From: Opitutaceae bacterium
GTDB lineage: Bacteria > Verrucomicrobiota > Verrucomicrobiia > Opitutales > Opitutaceae
Reading direction: 5' to 3'
NCBI GenBank assembly: GCA_015075305.1
Contig: JABTUS010000010.1
Span: 124,001 to 188,000, forward strand
DNA: 64,000 nucleotides
A program made the translations under genes and the position numbers. The notes under the pieces are model-generated. The model was not told where the DNA came from. It made no database searches and saw nothing but the letters and a program-made list of their open reading frames with translations. Shown here in pieces: positions 26,349 through 35,377 of this stretch (positions are counted from its first letter, which is position 1; each line of letters opens with the position of its first letter).

Positions 26349-26966
26349 CTATTCTTTCCCGCTCACGTAGAGATAAACGATGGCGGCCACAACGCCGCCT
26401 GCCAGGTCTGCGCCGACATAGACGGCGAGCTGTGCTGACTTCACCAGGCCCATCATCACCACGCCGAGGCCGACCGCGGGATTGAAGGCGCCGCCGGAAA
26501 TGCCTCCGACAGCAACCGCACCCACGAGAACCGTGAAGCCGATCGCGAGGCCATAGAACGAATTGCCGCTGGTTCCCTTGGACGTCGCGGTGTTCAGCAC
26601 CACCCACACGAGGGCAAACGTGAACAGAAACTCCACGACCAGCGAGGGCATCAGCTCAAATCCCGCCGCTGCAGCGGTGGGTTTTCCCAGGACGAACGTC
26701 GTCACCCAGGCGGCGACGGCACCGCCGGCGAGCTGTGCGATCCAATAAGGCAGCAGATCGCTCATGGGCATCTTGCCGCGGATCAGGACTCCAAGTGAAA
26801 CGGCAGGATTGTAATGGCCGCCGGAAACGTGGCCACCGGCAAAAACCGCGATCATCAGGGCGGAGCCGATTGCCAGAGGCGCGAGCACGCTGCCATTGCG
26901 CACGGCGAAACCAACGGTGAGGACGAGGATGAACGTACCGATGAACTCAACGAGATATTTTTTCAT
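26349..26966 (-). CDS. Aquaporin Z-like MIP channel
   Basis: The product of 205 residues has six membrane segments and the two half-helix motifs HYNPAVSLGV and AFNPAVGLGV, with GHVSGGHYNPA preceding the first as in AqpZ. MKKYLVEFIGTFILVLTVGFAV is the family-typical first helix. It conducts water across the inner membrane. The start at 26966 gives this standard N-terminus; the upstream extension to 27143 has no similarity. It is transcribed divergently from the TrmH gene. Confidence 0.92.
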   Translation of the reverse strand: MKKYLVEFIGTFILVLTVGFAVRNGSVLAPLAIGSALMIAVFAGGHVSGGHYNPAVSLGVLIRGKMPMSDLLPYWIAQLAGGAVAAWVTTFVLGKPTAAAAGFELMPSLVVEFLFTFALVWVVLNTATSKGTSGNSFYGLAIGFTVLVGAVAVGGISGGAFNPAVGLGVVMMGLVKSAQLAVYVGADLAGGVVAAIVYLYVSGKE

Positions 26967-27132
26967 GGAATGAGCTGGAGGATTGTGAGGGGCGGCGAGA
27001 TTGGTTCGATTGGCTTGAGACGGCAAGCCTCCAGCCCGGGGCCACGCGGGCTCAAACTGCGGCGACCGAGAATGACCGATGGCCCGCCGCGGTTGCGTTG
27101 CGGGGGTTTTTGGACTCATGCTCATCCTGCTC

Positions 27133-27879
27133 ATGGCGCTCACAAAGGCTGAACTGACCCACCTGAGATCCCTCCGGGAGAAGAAACACCGCGAGGAACT
27201 GGGGCTGTTCGTTGTCGAGGGTGAGAAGGTTGTGCACGAACTGGTTTCGGCCGGCTATCCGCTGGTCGGCATTTATGCGCTGGAGATTGAGGCGTTCGAC
27301 TCGGGGGCGATTCCCGTGCACCGGGTCACGGACGGGGAGATGAGGCGCATCAGCCACTTTCCGACGCCGTCTTGCGTGCTTGCGGTTGGGGAACTTCGCC
27401 GGGTCGAATTGACGGAAGGGGAACTGATGTCCGGCCTGACGCTTGCACTCGACGGCATCCAGGACGCCGGGAATGTGGGCACCCTGATTCGCATTGCCGA
27501 TTGGTTCGGCTTTGATCGCGTCCTGCTTTCGCCGGAGTGCGCGGATCTCTTTTCGCAGAAAGTCATCAATGCCAGCATGGGTTCTTTCAGCCGCGTGCGG
27601 TGCATCGTGGCCGACCTCGCCAGGGAATTGGAAACGGTCGTCCGGAAAGGGAGAGTCCCCGTTTATGGCTGCGACCTGCAGGGCACTCCCGTTGATGCGA
27701 TGCAGTCTGCCAAGACTGCCATTGTTGTTGTGGGCAGCGAGGGCGGGGGATTGAGTCGGGCGGTGGCGGACTGCGTGACCGAGCGCGTCACGATACCTCG
27801 ATACGGCGCGGCGGAATCACTCAATGCTGCGGTGGCGGCCGGAATTGTCTGCGCCCAGTTGAGGATGGGAGCGGGCTAG
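27133..27879 (+). CDS. TrmH/SpoU-family RNA 2'-O-methyltransferase
   Basis: The N-terminal substrate-binding domain starts MALTKAELTHLRSLREKKHREELGLFVVEGEKVVHE; the SpoU domain follows with LALDGIQDAGNVGTLIRIADWFGFDRVLLS, VVVGSEGGGLS and IPRYGAAESLNAAVAAGI, the three motifs of the knotted (SPOUT) methyltransferase fold. It methylates ribose in rRNA or tRNA. I use ATG 27133 (248 residues); the frame is open from 27079. The target nucleotide cannot be read from sequence. Confidence 0.9.
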   Translation: MALTKAELTHLRSLREKKHREELGLFVVEGEKVVHELVSAGYPLVGIYALEIEAFDSGAIPVHRVTDGEMRRISHFPTPSCVLAVGELRRVELTEGELMSGLTLALDGIQDAGNVGTLIRIADWFGFDRVLLSPECADLFSQKVINASMGSFSRVRCIVADLARELETVVRKGRVPVYGCDLQGTPVDAMQSAKTAIVVVGSEGGGLSRAVADCVTERVTIPRYGAAESLNAAVAAGIVCAQLRMGAG

Positions 27880-27968
27880 CGTCTGGGCGCAACTTCATCG
27901 GAGGGGCCGCGCGCCATGCAGGTGCTTTTCATCGCGACTATTGATTAGCCATTTCTTTCAAGACGCTC

Positions 27969-29018
27969 ATGATGAGTGGTCTTATGGCCGCCGTGACTCA
28001 GCCCAGCTCAGGACCGATGCGCGATTTCGCGACCGTTTTCGGCAAACTGCGACCTCACATGACCGCGCTGGACGGGTTCCTGCGTGAGCAGATCGCGGCT
28101 TTTGAACCCGAAATTCGCGGCATGGCGGACTACTGCATCGACACCTCCGGAAAGCGCATTCGCCCGGCTCTGGTTTTCCTGAGCGGATGGAATGACCGGA
28201 ACGCTGTGCAACCCGAGCTGGTGCGGGTGGCGGCGGTGGTTGAGCTCGTGCACCTGGCCACGCTGGTGCACGACGACATCATGGATGAGGCGGACCTCAG
28301 GCGGGGCCGCCGCACAGCCACGCGTGAATACGGACCGGAAGCCGCGGTGCTGCTCGGCGACGCCCTTTTCGCCCACGCCCTTCACCTGGCATCTCTGTTT
28401 CCGACACCGGCCGTCTGCCGGGCCGTATCCGATTCGACGCGAAAGGTCTGTGCAGGAGAAATCATTCAGACCCTCCGCCGTCGTGACGTGAATGTGACGC
28501 TGAACGACTACCATCGCGTCATTGATCTCAAGACCGCGGAACTCTTTCGCGTTTCCTGTGCCCTGGGCAGCGAGTTGGCGGGTTATTCGCCAGGATTTGT
28601 GTCGGCGGCGGCCACTTTCGGCAGGCAGTTGGGTGTCGCCTACCAGATCTACGACGACCTTGCGGATTTCTTCGGGCATGAGAAGAAGATCGGCAAGACA
28701 TTGGGAACCGATCTGCACAGCGGGAAGGTGACGCTTCCGCTGCTGCTGCTGCTGCAGACGATGGATTCCGGCGAGCGCGAGGAGCTGCTCTCGGAGATTC
28801 GCGGCGAGCGGCCTGCACGGCCGGGCCATTGGATCGCAGGGATGGAGGAAAAAGGGGTGTTCGAACGGGTTGGGGCCGATATTGAAAGCGAGCTGGTTGC
28901 GGGCGATGATGCGCTTGCCCCGTTTGCAGCCATGGCGCCAACCAAGGGCCTGCGGCAGTTGAGCGATGTCCTTCGCGATCAGGTTGCGGTACTTCGAGGT
29001 GGAATTGCAGCGAACTGA
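27969..29018 (+). CDS. Long-chain polyprenyl diphosphate synthase (octaprenyl-type)
   Basis: This 349-residue trans-prenyltransferase has GKRIRPALVFLSGW, the first aspartate-rich motif LVHDDIMDEADLRRGR, the KVCAGEIIQTLRRR segment and the second motif YQIYDDLADFFGHEKKIGKTLGTDLHSGK. It extends farnesyl diphosphate with isopentenyl diphosphate to make the side chain of menaquinone or ubiquinone. The residue pattern before the first motif lacks bulky residues, which fits a long product. The start may be a few codons downstream (ATG at 27984). The sigma-factor gene follows after about 100 bases. Confidence 0.9.
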   Translation: MMSGLMAAVTQPSSGPMRDFATVFGKLRPHMTALDGFLREQIAAFEPEIRGMADYCIDTSGKRIRPALVFLSGWNDRNAVQPELVRVAAVVELVHLATLVHDDIMDEADLRRGRRTATREYGPEAAVLLGDALFAHALHLASLFPTPAVCRAVSDSTRKVCAGEIIQTLRRRDVNVTLNDYHRVIDLKTAELFRVSCALGSELAGYSPGFVSAAATFGRQLGVAYQIYDDLADFFGHEKKIGKTLGTDLHSGKVTLPLLLLLQTMDSGEREELLSEIRGERPARPGHWIAGMEEKGVFERVGADIESELVAGDDALAPFAAMAPTKGLRQLSDVLRDQVAVLRGGIAAN

Positions 29019-29114
29019 TGGTTGGTCGCATGGGAGTGAAATGCAGGTTGACCGTCAGATTTCTCGTTTCGTCCACCTCGTGAAATTCCATTTGCGCCCG
29101 CACGCTCCTTTCGC

Positions 29115-29762
29115 ATGCTTGCCGCCATGAACCCCGTTGCGAAAGCTCTGAACAAGACGCTTGTTGCGTCCCCTGAGCGGCAGCAGGAGGCGGATTCCGA
29201 CTGGGCGGTTGTGCAGCGGGTGCAGGCGGGGAATGTTGCGGATTTCGATGGTCTGATCCGCAAGTATCGCGAGCGGGTGTATGCGATCGTCTACAATATG
29301 ACGTCAAACCGTGAGGACGCGGCCGACTTGACGCAGGACGCCTTTATCAAGGCGTTTCAATCGATCCATCGCTTCCAGGGGCAGTCGTCCTTCTTTACCT
29401 GGCTCTACCGGATTGCGGTCAACGGCACGCTATCGCATCTCCGTAGAAACAAACTGCGCACGTTCTTCAGTTTTGAGAAAATTCATGATGAAGAGAAAAG
29501 TCATGAAATCATTTCGCAACTGACGGACAAGACAGGCGGTGATCGCGAATTGTTTGTAAAGGAACTTCAGGAAAAATTGAACGAGGCTCTTCAGAAACTG
29601 TCTATCAAGCATCGTACAGTGGTCACCTTGTTTGAAATCGACGGTTTGAGTCATGAGGATATCGCCGATGTGATGGATTGCTCGGTGGGCACGGTGCGTT
29701 CCCGTCTTCATTACGCCAAACAACTTCTTCAATCTGAATTGCAGGCATACGTTCGTTCCTAA
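29115..29762 (+). CDS. ECF RNA polymerase sigma factor (RpoE-like)
   Basis: Region 2 is DFDGLIRKYRERVYAIVYNMTSNREDAADLTQDAFIKAFQSIHRFQGQSSFFTWLYRIAVN, including the DLTQDAF -10 recognition block. Region 4 is ALQKLSIKHRTVVTLFEIDGLSHEDIADVMDCSVGTVRSRLHYAKQLL, a typical helix-turn-helix for the -35. The linker part (about nt 29450-29640) is clearly more AT-rich than the rest. The stop overlaps the next start as TAATG, so the downstream membrane protein is translationally coupled, suggesting an anti-sigma partner. An alternative start is ATG 29127. Confidence 0.93.
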   Translation: MLAAMNPVAKALNKTLVASPERQQEADSDWAVVQRVQAGNVADFDGLIRKYRERVYAIVYNMTSNREDAADLTQDAFIKAFQSIHRFQGQSSFFTWLYRIAVNGTLSHLRRNKLRTFFSFEKIHDEEKSHEIISQLTDKTGGDRELFVKELQEKLNEALQKLSIKHRTVVTLFEIDGLSHEDIADVMDCSVGTVRSRLHYAKQLLQSELQAYVRS

Positions 29763-30682
29763 TGGCAGATCATCCGGAAAATAGAAAAGTCAGTTTGGAA
29801 GAGGTATTGCGGCTCAAGCGCTTCGAGCGTCCGGAGCCGATGTTTTGGGACCGCTTCGACAAGGACCTCCGTGAGAAGCAGCTCGCTGCGATCATGGTGA
29901 AGCGGCCTTGGTGGCAAATGGATTTCGGGCGGATGATGGCGGGTGTGGCGCGGGCACGAGTGCCTGTCGGCGCAGCGGCTGTCCTTGCACTCACATTTCT
30001 CGCCGTGCGCGAGCATCGTCAGCCCGCTCAATCGGGCCAGGAGCGGTCTACGCCGGAGGAAGTGATTGCATCAATAGCGAATTCACAGGAACTGGACGGA
30101 GTGGCCGGGGATGGCAGTGGAGCCGCTGGCTCGCTGGCTCTGGCGGCGGTTGCGGCCGAATCGACCAATGCGCTCGCCCCCTCGACGGATTCCACGACGC
30201 CCTCATCGGTGCACGAGGTTTCTCCCTCCTACGTGGCAAGGAGCGAGGAGCCCAATGCGCGTACAACGCCATCAAAGGCCGGATCCCCGAATCCATGGCT
30301 TGGAAGTTCAATTGATCTGACCAATGCACGGCTGGTTTCCGGGGATGCCCGCTCCTTTACGCCAACGCTCGAGGAATTGCGTGATACGACCCTTGAAACG
30401 GTGCCGCAGTTGCGCGGCCGCGGACTTCAGGTTGCGACGATCATGAGGGATTCCGCGGCGAGTGAGGAGCCTTTGGCCAAGCTGGCGGGTCCGGCCAATT
30501 CCCAGCGCGCGCGCCTGGCGAGCTATGTTGCGGCTGCTTTCAAGTCGGAGGGTGATCGTTCTGAAAACTCCGATCACCGGGCGCGCGAGCGTGCCATCAG
30601 CCGGCTGAGCAATGAGGAACTTTATTCGAGCGTAAGTCGGATCGGCCTGGCGGCGGGCGGCGGCCTGCGATTGACCTTCTGA
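29762..30682 (+). CDS. Single-pass membrane protein coupled to the ECF sigma factor (putative anti-sigma)
   Basis: A 306-residue protein with a charged N-terminal part (KVSLEEVLRLKRFERPEPMFWDRFDKDLREKQL), one membrane segment near 65-82 (ARVPVGAAAVLALTFLAV), then a low-complexity Ala/Ser/Thr region and a C-terminal part ending RERAISRLSNEELYSSVSRIGLAAGGGLRLTF. No zinc-binding anti-sigma (ZAS) motif with His-x3-Cys-x2-Cys is visible. The location directly behind a sigma gene with an overlapping TAATG makes an anti-sigma or co-sensor role plausible (inference). I do not recognise the family. Confidence 0.65.
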   Translation: MADHPENRKVSLEEVLRLKRFERPEPMFWDRFDKDLREKQLAAIMVKRPWWQMDFGRMMAGVARARVPVGAAAVLALTFLAVREHRQPAQSGQERSTPEEVIASIANSQELDGVAGDGSGAAGSLALAAVAAESTNALAPSTDSTTPSSVHEVSPSYVARSEEPNARTTPSKAGSPNPWLGSSIDLTNARLVSGDARSFTPTLEELRDTTLETVPQLRGRGLQVATIMRDSAASEEPLAKLAGPANSQRARLASYVAAAFKSEGDRSENSDHRARERAISRLSNEELYSSVSRIGLAAGGGLRLTF

Positions 30683-30742
30683 CAAGGCTCCCCGCGCGGG
30701 AAAACCAAGACCCCGCGCGGCGCGGATCGCATCTTCAATGGA

Positions 30743-30880
30743 GGGGCACGCTTTGTCGTGACCAGGGAATGGGTGTCGCCGTGCAACGCGGGGAGGAATG
30801 CGGTTTGGCGCTGGATGTGAAGATTGAGGATCTCGGGTGTGAGATCGATTTTTCAAACCGGTCACGACGGAGCGTGCCCC
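30743..30880. repeat. Intergenic inverted-repeat element, copy A
   Basis: Two 21-base arms, GGGGCACGCTTTGTCG-type at 30743-30763 and its near-exact reverse complement at 30860-30880, differ at two positions and enclose about 96 bases. The right 62 bases (30819-30880) recur in the same orientation at 32401-32462 with about five differences, so copies flank fumC. The element contains no open frame and looks like a small non-autonomous repeat (MITE or REP-like). Confidence 0.6.
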
Positions 30881-30953
30881 AGCAATCAAGGTCGAGGCAA
30901 GCCCTCCTCGGATTGGCTTTTGCGTTCTGGTGCTCTTCCTGTCAGTGTAGAGT

Positions 30954-32369
30954 ATGAATACCCGCTTGGAACGCGATTCGATGGGTGAAATGCAGGTGCC
31001 GGCCGATGCCTTGTACGGCGCATCCACCCAGCGAGCCGTCCTCAATTTCCCCATCAGCCATCGCCCGCTTCCCGAGCGCTTCATTCGCGGCCTTGGCCTG
31101 GTGAAGCTGGCCGCCGCACAGGGCAATGAGGAACTGGGACTGCTCCCGCGCGAAAAGAGCCTGGTCATCCAGCAGGCGGCGCGCGAAGTGGCCGACGGGC
31201 GGCTGTATTCGCATTTTCCCGTGGATGTGTTTCAGACGGGTTCGGGTACCTCGACGAATACCAATGCCAACGAGGTGATCGCAAACCGGGCGAGTCAGTT
31301 GACCGGTAATCCGATTGGATCCAGGAAGCCGATTCACCCCAACGACGACGTCAATCTCGGCCAGTCCTCCAATGACGTGATCCCGACGACGCTGCACGTG
31401 AGCGTCGCCCTCGCGCTGAAGGAGCTGCTCCTGCCGGCGGTTGAGAGCCTCGCTGGCGCGCTTGAGCGAAAGTCGGCGGAGTTCACGAAGATAATGAAAA
31501 TAGGCCGCACCCATCTCATGGATGCGACACCGATGACGCTGGGGCAGGAGTTTTCGGGTTATGCGCGGCAGGTCAGAAAAGGAGCGGTCCGTGTCAACTT
31601 GGCGATGGAAGCGCTGGCGGAACTCGCGATCGGCGGCACGGCCGTGGGCACGGGCATCAACCGGCATCCGGAGTTTCCTGGGAAAGTGTGCGCCGTGTTG
31701 AATCGCGAGACCGGGCTGAGTTTCCGGGAGGCGTCGAATCACTTTGAAGCCCAGGGCGCGCGGGACGATGCGGTCGAGGTGGCGGGCCACCTGGCCACGG
31801 TCGCGGCCGGCTTGACCAAGATTGCCAGTGACATCCGGCTGCTGGGCTCCGGCCCCCGCGCGGGAATCGGCGAGCTCAGGCTGCCGCCGACGCAGCCCGG
31901 AAGCTCGATCATGCCGGGGAAGGTCAATCCCGTGATGAGTGAAATGCTCATTCAAGTCTGCCACTATGTGCAGGGACTCACGCAGACGGTCGCGCTGTGT
32001 GGGCGCGACGGCCAGTTCGAGCTGAATGTCACCCTGCCGCTGATCGCTCATGCGCTCCATGAATCCATCGCCTGCCTTGCCCAGGGGGCCGCGGTGTTCG
32101 CCGAGCGCTGTGTGGCCGGGCTTGAGGCGGATGAGGAACGATGCCGCTCCCTCGTGGATCGGTCGCTGATGCTGGTGACTGCGTTGAATCCATATATTGG
32201 ATACGATGTCGCTGCGAGTGTTGCCAAGGAGGCGCACGCCACGGGCCGGACCCTGCGGGAAATCGTGCTGGCGCGCGGTTTGCTCGATGAGGCCACGCTC
32301 GATCGCGCACTCGACCCGCGATCAATGACGAGTGCGCATGCGGACGGCCTGGCGGGACACCGCGCCTGA
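30954..32369 (+). CDS. fumC: Class II fumarate hydratase
   Basis: The 471-residue enzyme has FQTGSGTSTNTNANEVIANRA, NDDVNLGQSSNDVIPTTLH, KIGRTHLMDATPMTLGQEFSG and the superfamily signature GSSIMPGKVNPVMSE. It hydrates fumarate to malate without a metal cluster. It lies between two copies of an intergenic repeat and convergent to a class I fumarase, so the cell encodes an oxygen-resistant and an iron-sulfur form side by side. Length and start (MNTRLERDSMGEMQVPADALYGASTQR) are standard. Confidence 0.96.
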   Translation: MNTRLERDSMGEMQVPADALYGASTQRAVLNFPISHRPLPERFIRGLGLVKLAAAQGNEELGLLPREKSLVIQQAAREVADGRLYSHFPVDVFQTGSGTSTNTNANEVIANRASQLTGNPIGSRKPIHPNDDVNLGQSSNDVIPTTLHVSVALALKELLLPAVESLAGALERKSAEFTKIMKIGRTHLMDATPMTLGQEFSGYARQVRKGAVRVNLAMEALAELAIGGTAVGTGINRHPEFPGKVCAVLNRETGLSFREASNHFEAQGARDDAVEVAGHLATVAAGLTKIASDIRLLGSGPRAGIGELRLPPTQPGSSIMPGKVNPVMSEMLIQVCHYVQGLTQTVALCGRDGQFELNVTLPLIAHALHESIACLAQGAAVFAERCVAGLEADEERCRSLVDRSLMLVTALNPYIGYDVAASVAKEAHATGRTLREIVLARGLLDEATLDRALDPRSMTSAHADGLAGHRA

Positions 32370-32400
32370 TGCCGGTTGGAACGCCGCTGGCGTTCCAATT

Positions 32401-32509
32401 GAAATTTGAGGATCCCGGGTGCGAGATCGATTTCTCAAACCGGTCACGACGGAGCGTGCCCCTCCAAATGAGGAAAAGATTGCGTCCAACCTCCGCACGA
32501 GGGGCATGC
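32401..32509 (+). repeat. Intergenic repeat, copy B, with hairpin
   Basis: 32401-32462 matches 30819-30880 in the same orientation (about 57 of 62 positions by eye). The end GCGTGCCCCTC pairs with GAGGGGCATGC at 32499-32509 (10 of 11), so the transcript can fold into a hairpin with a 34-base loop. It lies between the convergent fumarase genes and may serve as a transcription end for both, although no clear T run follows. Confidence 0.6.
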
Positions 32510-32529
32510 TTCGTCATGCCCTGGGAACT

Positions 32530-34173
32530 TCATTTTTTCGCCGGCAGGCAGGCTCCGCAGCCGTTGACGAAGAAATCGTTGCCCTTGTCATCCACCAGCA
32601 CGAACGCGGGGAAGTCCTCCACCTCGATTTTCCACACGGCCTCCATGCCGAGTTCGGGATATTCGAGCAACTCCACCTTCCGGATGTTCTCCTTTGCGAG
32701 GATTGCCGCCGGACCGCCGATGCTGCCGAGATAGAAGCCGCGATGCTTCTTGCAGGCCGCGGTCACAACTGGACTGCGATTGCCCTTGGCCAGCATCACC
32801 ATGGAGCCGCCCAGGGATTGAAACTGATCAACATAACCGTCCATGCGCCCCGCCGTGGTCGGACCAAAAGAGCCCGACGCATAACCCTTGGGCGTCTTGG
32901 CCGGGCCCGCGTAGTAGACTGGATGGTTCTTGAAGTAGTCGGGAAGTCCGAGACCGGCATCGACGCGTTCCTTCAGCTTGGCGTGGGCGATGTCCCGGGC
33001 CACCACGAGCGGTCCTGTCAGGAGCACCCGCGTGGTCACGGGGTGGCGCGACAATTCGGCGAGAATCGCGGACATCGGTTGATTGAGATCAATGTGCACG
33101 GCGCGCTCGTCCTTGAGAAATCGCTGGTCAGTCGGAATGTACCGGCCGGGATTGGTCTCCAGTTTTTCAAGAAAAATGCCGTCCCTCGTGATGCGCGCCT
33201 TGATGTTCCGGTCCGCCGAGCAGGAGACGCCCATGCCGACAGGGCAGCTGGCGCCGTGCCGTGGCAGGCGGACAACACGGACATCGAGCGCGAAATATTT
33301 GCCGCCAAACTGAGCGCCGATCCCGCTCGCCTGGGCGATCGCGAGGATCTTCTTCTCCCATTCGAGATCGCGAAACGCGCGCCCCTCGCGGTTCCCTGTG
33401 GTCGGCAGAGCGTCATAGTACTTGGTTGACGCCAGCTTCACTGTCTTCAGGCAGGCTTCCGCGCTCGTGCCGCCGATGACGAAAACGAGGTGGTAGGGAG
33501 GGCAGGCGGCTGTTCCGAGATAGGAAAGCTTGTCGGTGACGAACTTCTCCAGCGACTTCGGATTGAGCAGGGCCTTGGTCTCCTGAAACAGGAATGTCTT
33601 GTTGGCTGAGCCGCCTCCCTTTGCGACGAAGAGGAATTCGTAGGCGGCGCCTTCGGTGGCGTAGATGTCAATCTGTGCTGGAAGATTGGTGCCGGTGTTC
33701 ACCTCGTTCCACATGTCGAGGGGAGCGGTTTGCGAATAGCGCAGGTTTTCCTTCGTGTAGGTTTCGTAGATCCCCCTGGAGATCCATTCGGCATCATTCG
33801 CCCCCGTCCAGACCTGCTGACCCTTCTTTGCCACCACCGTGGCTGTACCGGTGTCCTGACAGAAGGGCAGGATGCCCTCGGCGGCGACCTCTGCGTTCTT
33901 CAGCAGCGTCAGCGCGACATAACGGTCGTTTGGTGACGCATCCGGATCGTCGAGAATCGCGGCGACCTGTTTCAGGTGCTTTGGTCGCAGAAGGAAGGAC
34001 GTGTCCCTCATCGCGTGCTGCGCGATATACGCAAGTACCTCCGGTTCGATCTTGAGGATCTCCCGGCCCTCGAACGCAGTCGTGCTGACTCCCTCTGTCG
34101 AAAGGAGTCGATACTCGGTCTCGTCGGGTCCGAGGGGAAATGGGTCCTGATAGGAAAATGTGGGCGTGGACAT
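32530..34173 (-). CDS. Class I (iron-sulfur) fumarate hydratase
   Basis: From ATG 34173 the product is 547 residues, nearly the length of E. coli FumA. It has [74 protein letters not shown] and [23 protein letters not shown]; the cysteines in the first, third and fourth blocks include the 4Fe-4S ligands. It interconverts fumarate and malate and is oxygen-sensitive in known members. N-terminal and C-terminal halves are fused as in FumA/FumB. A longer upstream ATG at 34209 adds a non-family stretch. It converges on fumC. Confidence 0.94.
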   Translation of the reverse strand: MSTPTFSYQDPFPLGPDETEYRLLSTEGVSTTAFEGREILKIEPEVLAYIAQHAMRDTSFLLRPKHLKQVAAILDDPDASPNDRYVALTLLKNAEVAAEGILPFCQDTGTATVVAKKGQQVWTGANDAEWISRGIYETYTKENLRYSQTAPLDMWNEVNTGTNLPAQIDIYATEGAAYEFLFVAKGGGSANKTFLFQETKALLNPKSLEKFVTDKLSYLGTAACPPYHLVFVIGGTSAEACLKTVKLASTKYYDALPTTGNREGRAFRDLEWEKKILAIAQASGIGAQFGGKYFALDVRVVRLPRHGASCPVGMGVSCSADRNIKARITRDGIFLEKLETNPGRYIPTDQRFLKDERAVHIDLNQPMSAILAELSRHPVTTRVLLTGPLVVARDIAHAKLKERVDAGLGLPDYFKNHPVYYAGPAKTPKGYASGSFGPTTAGRMDGYVDQFQSLGGSMVMLAKGNRSPVVTAACKKHRGFYLGSIGGPAAILAKENIRKVELLEYPELGMEAVWKIEVEDFPAFVLVDDKGNDFFVNGCGACLPAKK

Positions 34174-34235
34174 GGGACAAGGTGTGCCGCAACAGCTCCG
34201 CGGAGACAAGCTGCACGGAATTGGGAGGAGGAAAA

Positions 34236-34299
34236 CCCCGTGGTCCGGGCTTCCAGCCCGATTCAGAATACCTGCGGGCTGGAAGCCCGAGCCACGGGG
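34236..34299 (-). terminator. Long hairpin and T-run: terminator of kdsD
   Basis: Arms of 25 bases at 34236-34260 and 34275-34299 pair at 23 of 25 positions around a 14-base loop. In the minus direction the hairpin is followed by TTTTCC, consistent with an intrinsic terminator after the arabinose-5-phosphate isomerase gene. The core GGGCTTCCAGCCC also occurs as an interspersed phrase, so it may be a repeat that took on terminator function. Confidence 0.65.
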
Positions 34300-34311
34300 C
34301 CGCCAGGCCGG

Positions 34312-35304
34312 TCAGACGATCTTCAACGCGGGCAGGTCCTGCCCGTCGACCAGGCCGACGGGGCGACCTTTCCTGTCGACGACGATCAGATCGTCGATCT
34401 TGTGCGCCTCAAACAGCCGCAGGGCGTCGACCCCGAGCGCAGTGTCAGGAATGGTCTTTGGCGTGCGTGTCATGAAGCTTGAAACCGGCTTCGAAAGGAA
34501 ATCAGGCCCCGCGGTGAGAGCATTGCGCCGAAAATCCCCGTCGGTCAGGATTCCACTCAGCCTGCCCGATTTCCGGTCCACAAGTGCTATGGACCCGCTT
34601 TTCGCCTTTGTCATGGCGAGGATCGCGTCCTGAACGGTGACGGTGTCCAGTGCGACCGGCATGCGATCAGCGGTGCGCATGATGTCGCGCACGCGCAGCA
34701 GCAGGACGCGCCCGAGATTGCCAGCGGGATGATAGGCCGCAAAGTCGTCGCGGGTGAGTCCGCGGGATTCCAGCAGCACCATGGCAAGCGCGTCGCCCAG
34801 CGCCAGAGCCGCGGACGTGCTGGACGTGGGCGCAAGCGCGAGCGGGCAGGCCTCCCTGGGCACGCGATAGAGGAGGGCGTGGTCTGCGATGCGCGTGAGT
34901 TCGGAGTCCGGTCGCGACGTGAAGGCGACTATTGTCACGCCGAATCGCTTCAGCGGTGTGACGAGCCGGATGATTTCCTCAGACTGGCCGCTGTTGCTCA
35001 GCAGAAGCGCCAGGTCTCCCTCCTCCACGAGACCGAGATCACCATGCAGCGCCTGTGTCGCATCGAGGAAGCAGGATGAAACGCCGGTGCTGTTGAAAGT
35101 GCCACAGAGCTTTTGCGCGACATGGGCGGATTTGCCGATTCCGGAGAAGATGAGTTTTCTGCCTGCAGAAGATGCGGTTTGAATGGCATGGACGACCTCC
35201 ACAAAGCCCTCGTCGAGTCCCCTGGCGGTTGCCTCGAGTGCGTTCATCTCAATCCGGATGCAGGCGCGTGCGCGCTGGAGGATGGTTTTTCGGGAGAGGG
35301 CCAT
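34312..35304 (-). CDS. kdsD: Arabinose-5-phosphate isomerase (KdsD/KpsF/GutQ)
   Basis: The N-terminal SIS domain has KLIFSGIGKSAHVAQKLCGTFNSTGV, FLDATQALHGDLGLVEEGD and LSNSGQSEEII; PTSSTSAALALGDALAMVLLESRG completes it. Two CBS domains follow (RTADRMPVALDTVTVQDAIL and MTRTPKTIPDTALGVDALRLFEAHKIDDLIVVD). The enzyme converts ribulose-5-phosphate to arabinose-5-phosphate for Kdo in lipopolysaccharide. 330 residues is the usual length. It stands alone, divergent to the LysM gene. Confidence 0.94.
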   Translation of the reverse strand: MALSRKTILQRARACIRIEMNALEATARGLDEGFVEVVHAIQTASSAGRKLIFSGIGKSAHVAQKLCGTFNSTGVSSCFLDATQALHGDLGLVEEGDLALLLSNSGQSEEIIRLVTPLKRFGVTIVAFTSRPDSELTRIADHALLYRVPREACPLALAPTSSTSAALALGDALAMVLLESRGLTRDDFAAYHPAGNLGRVLLLRVRDIMRTADRMPVALDTVTVQDAILAMTKAKSGSIALVDRKSGRLSGILTDGDFRRNALTAGPDFLSKPVSSFMTRTPKTIPDTALGVDALRLFEAHKIDDLIVVDRKGRPVGLVDGQDLPALKIV

Positions 35305-35377
35305 TTCTCGTTTGTGTCGGGGGATGAAAAGCTGAAGGTAGCATCCTTGTCGATTCCCTCAATCTCATTCCCGTTCG

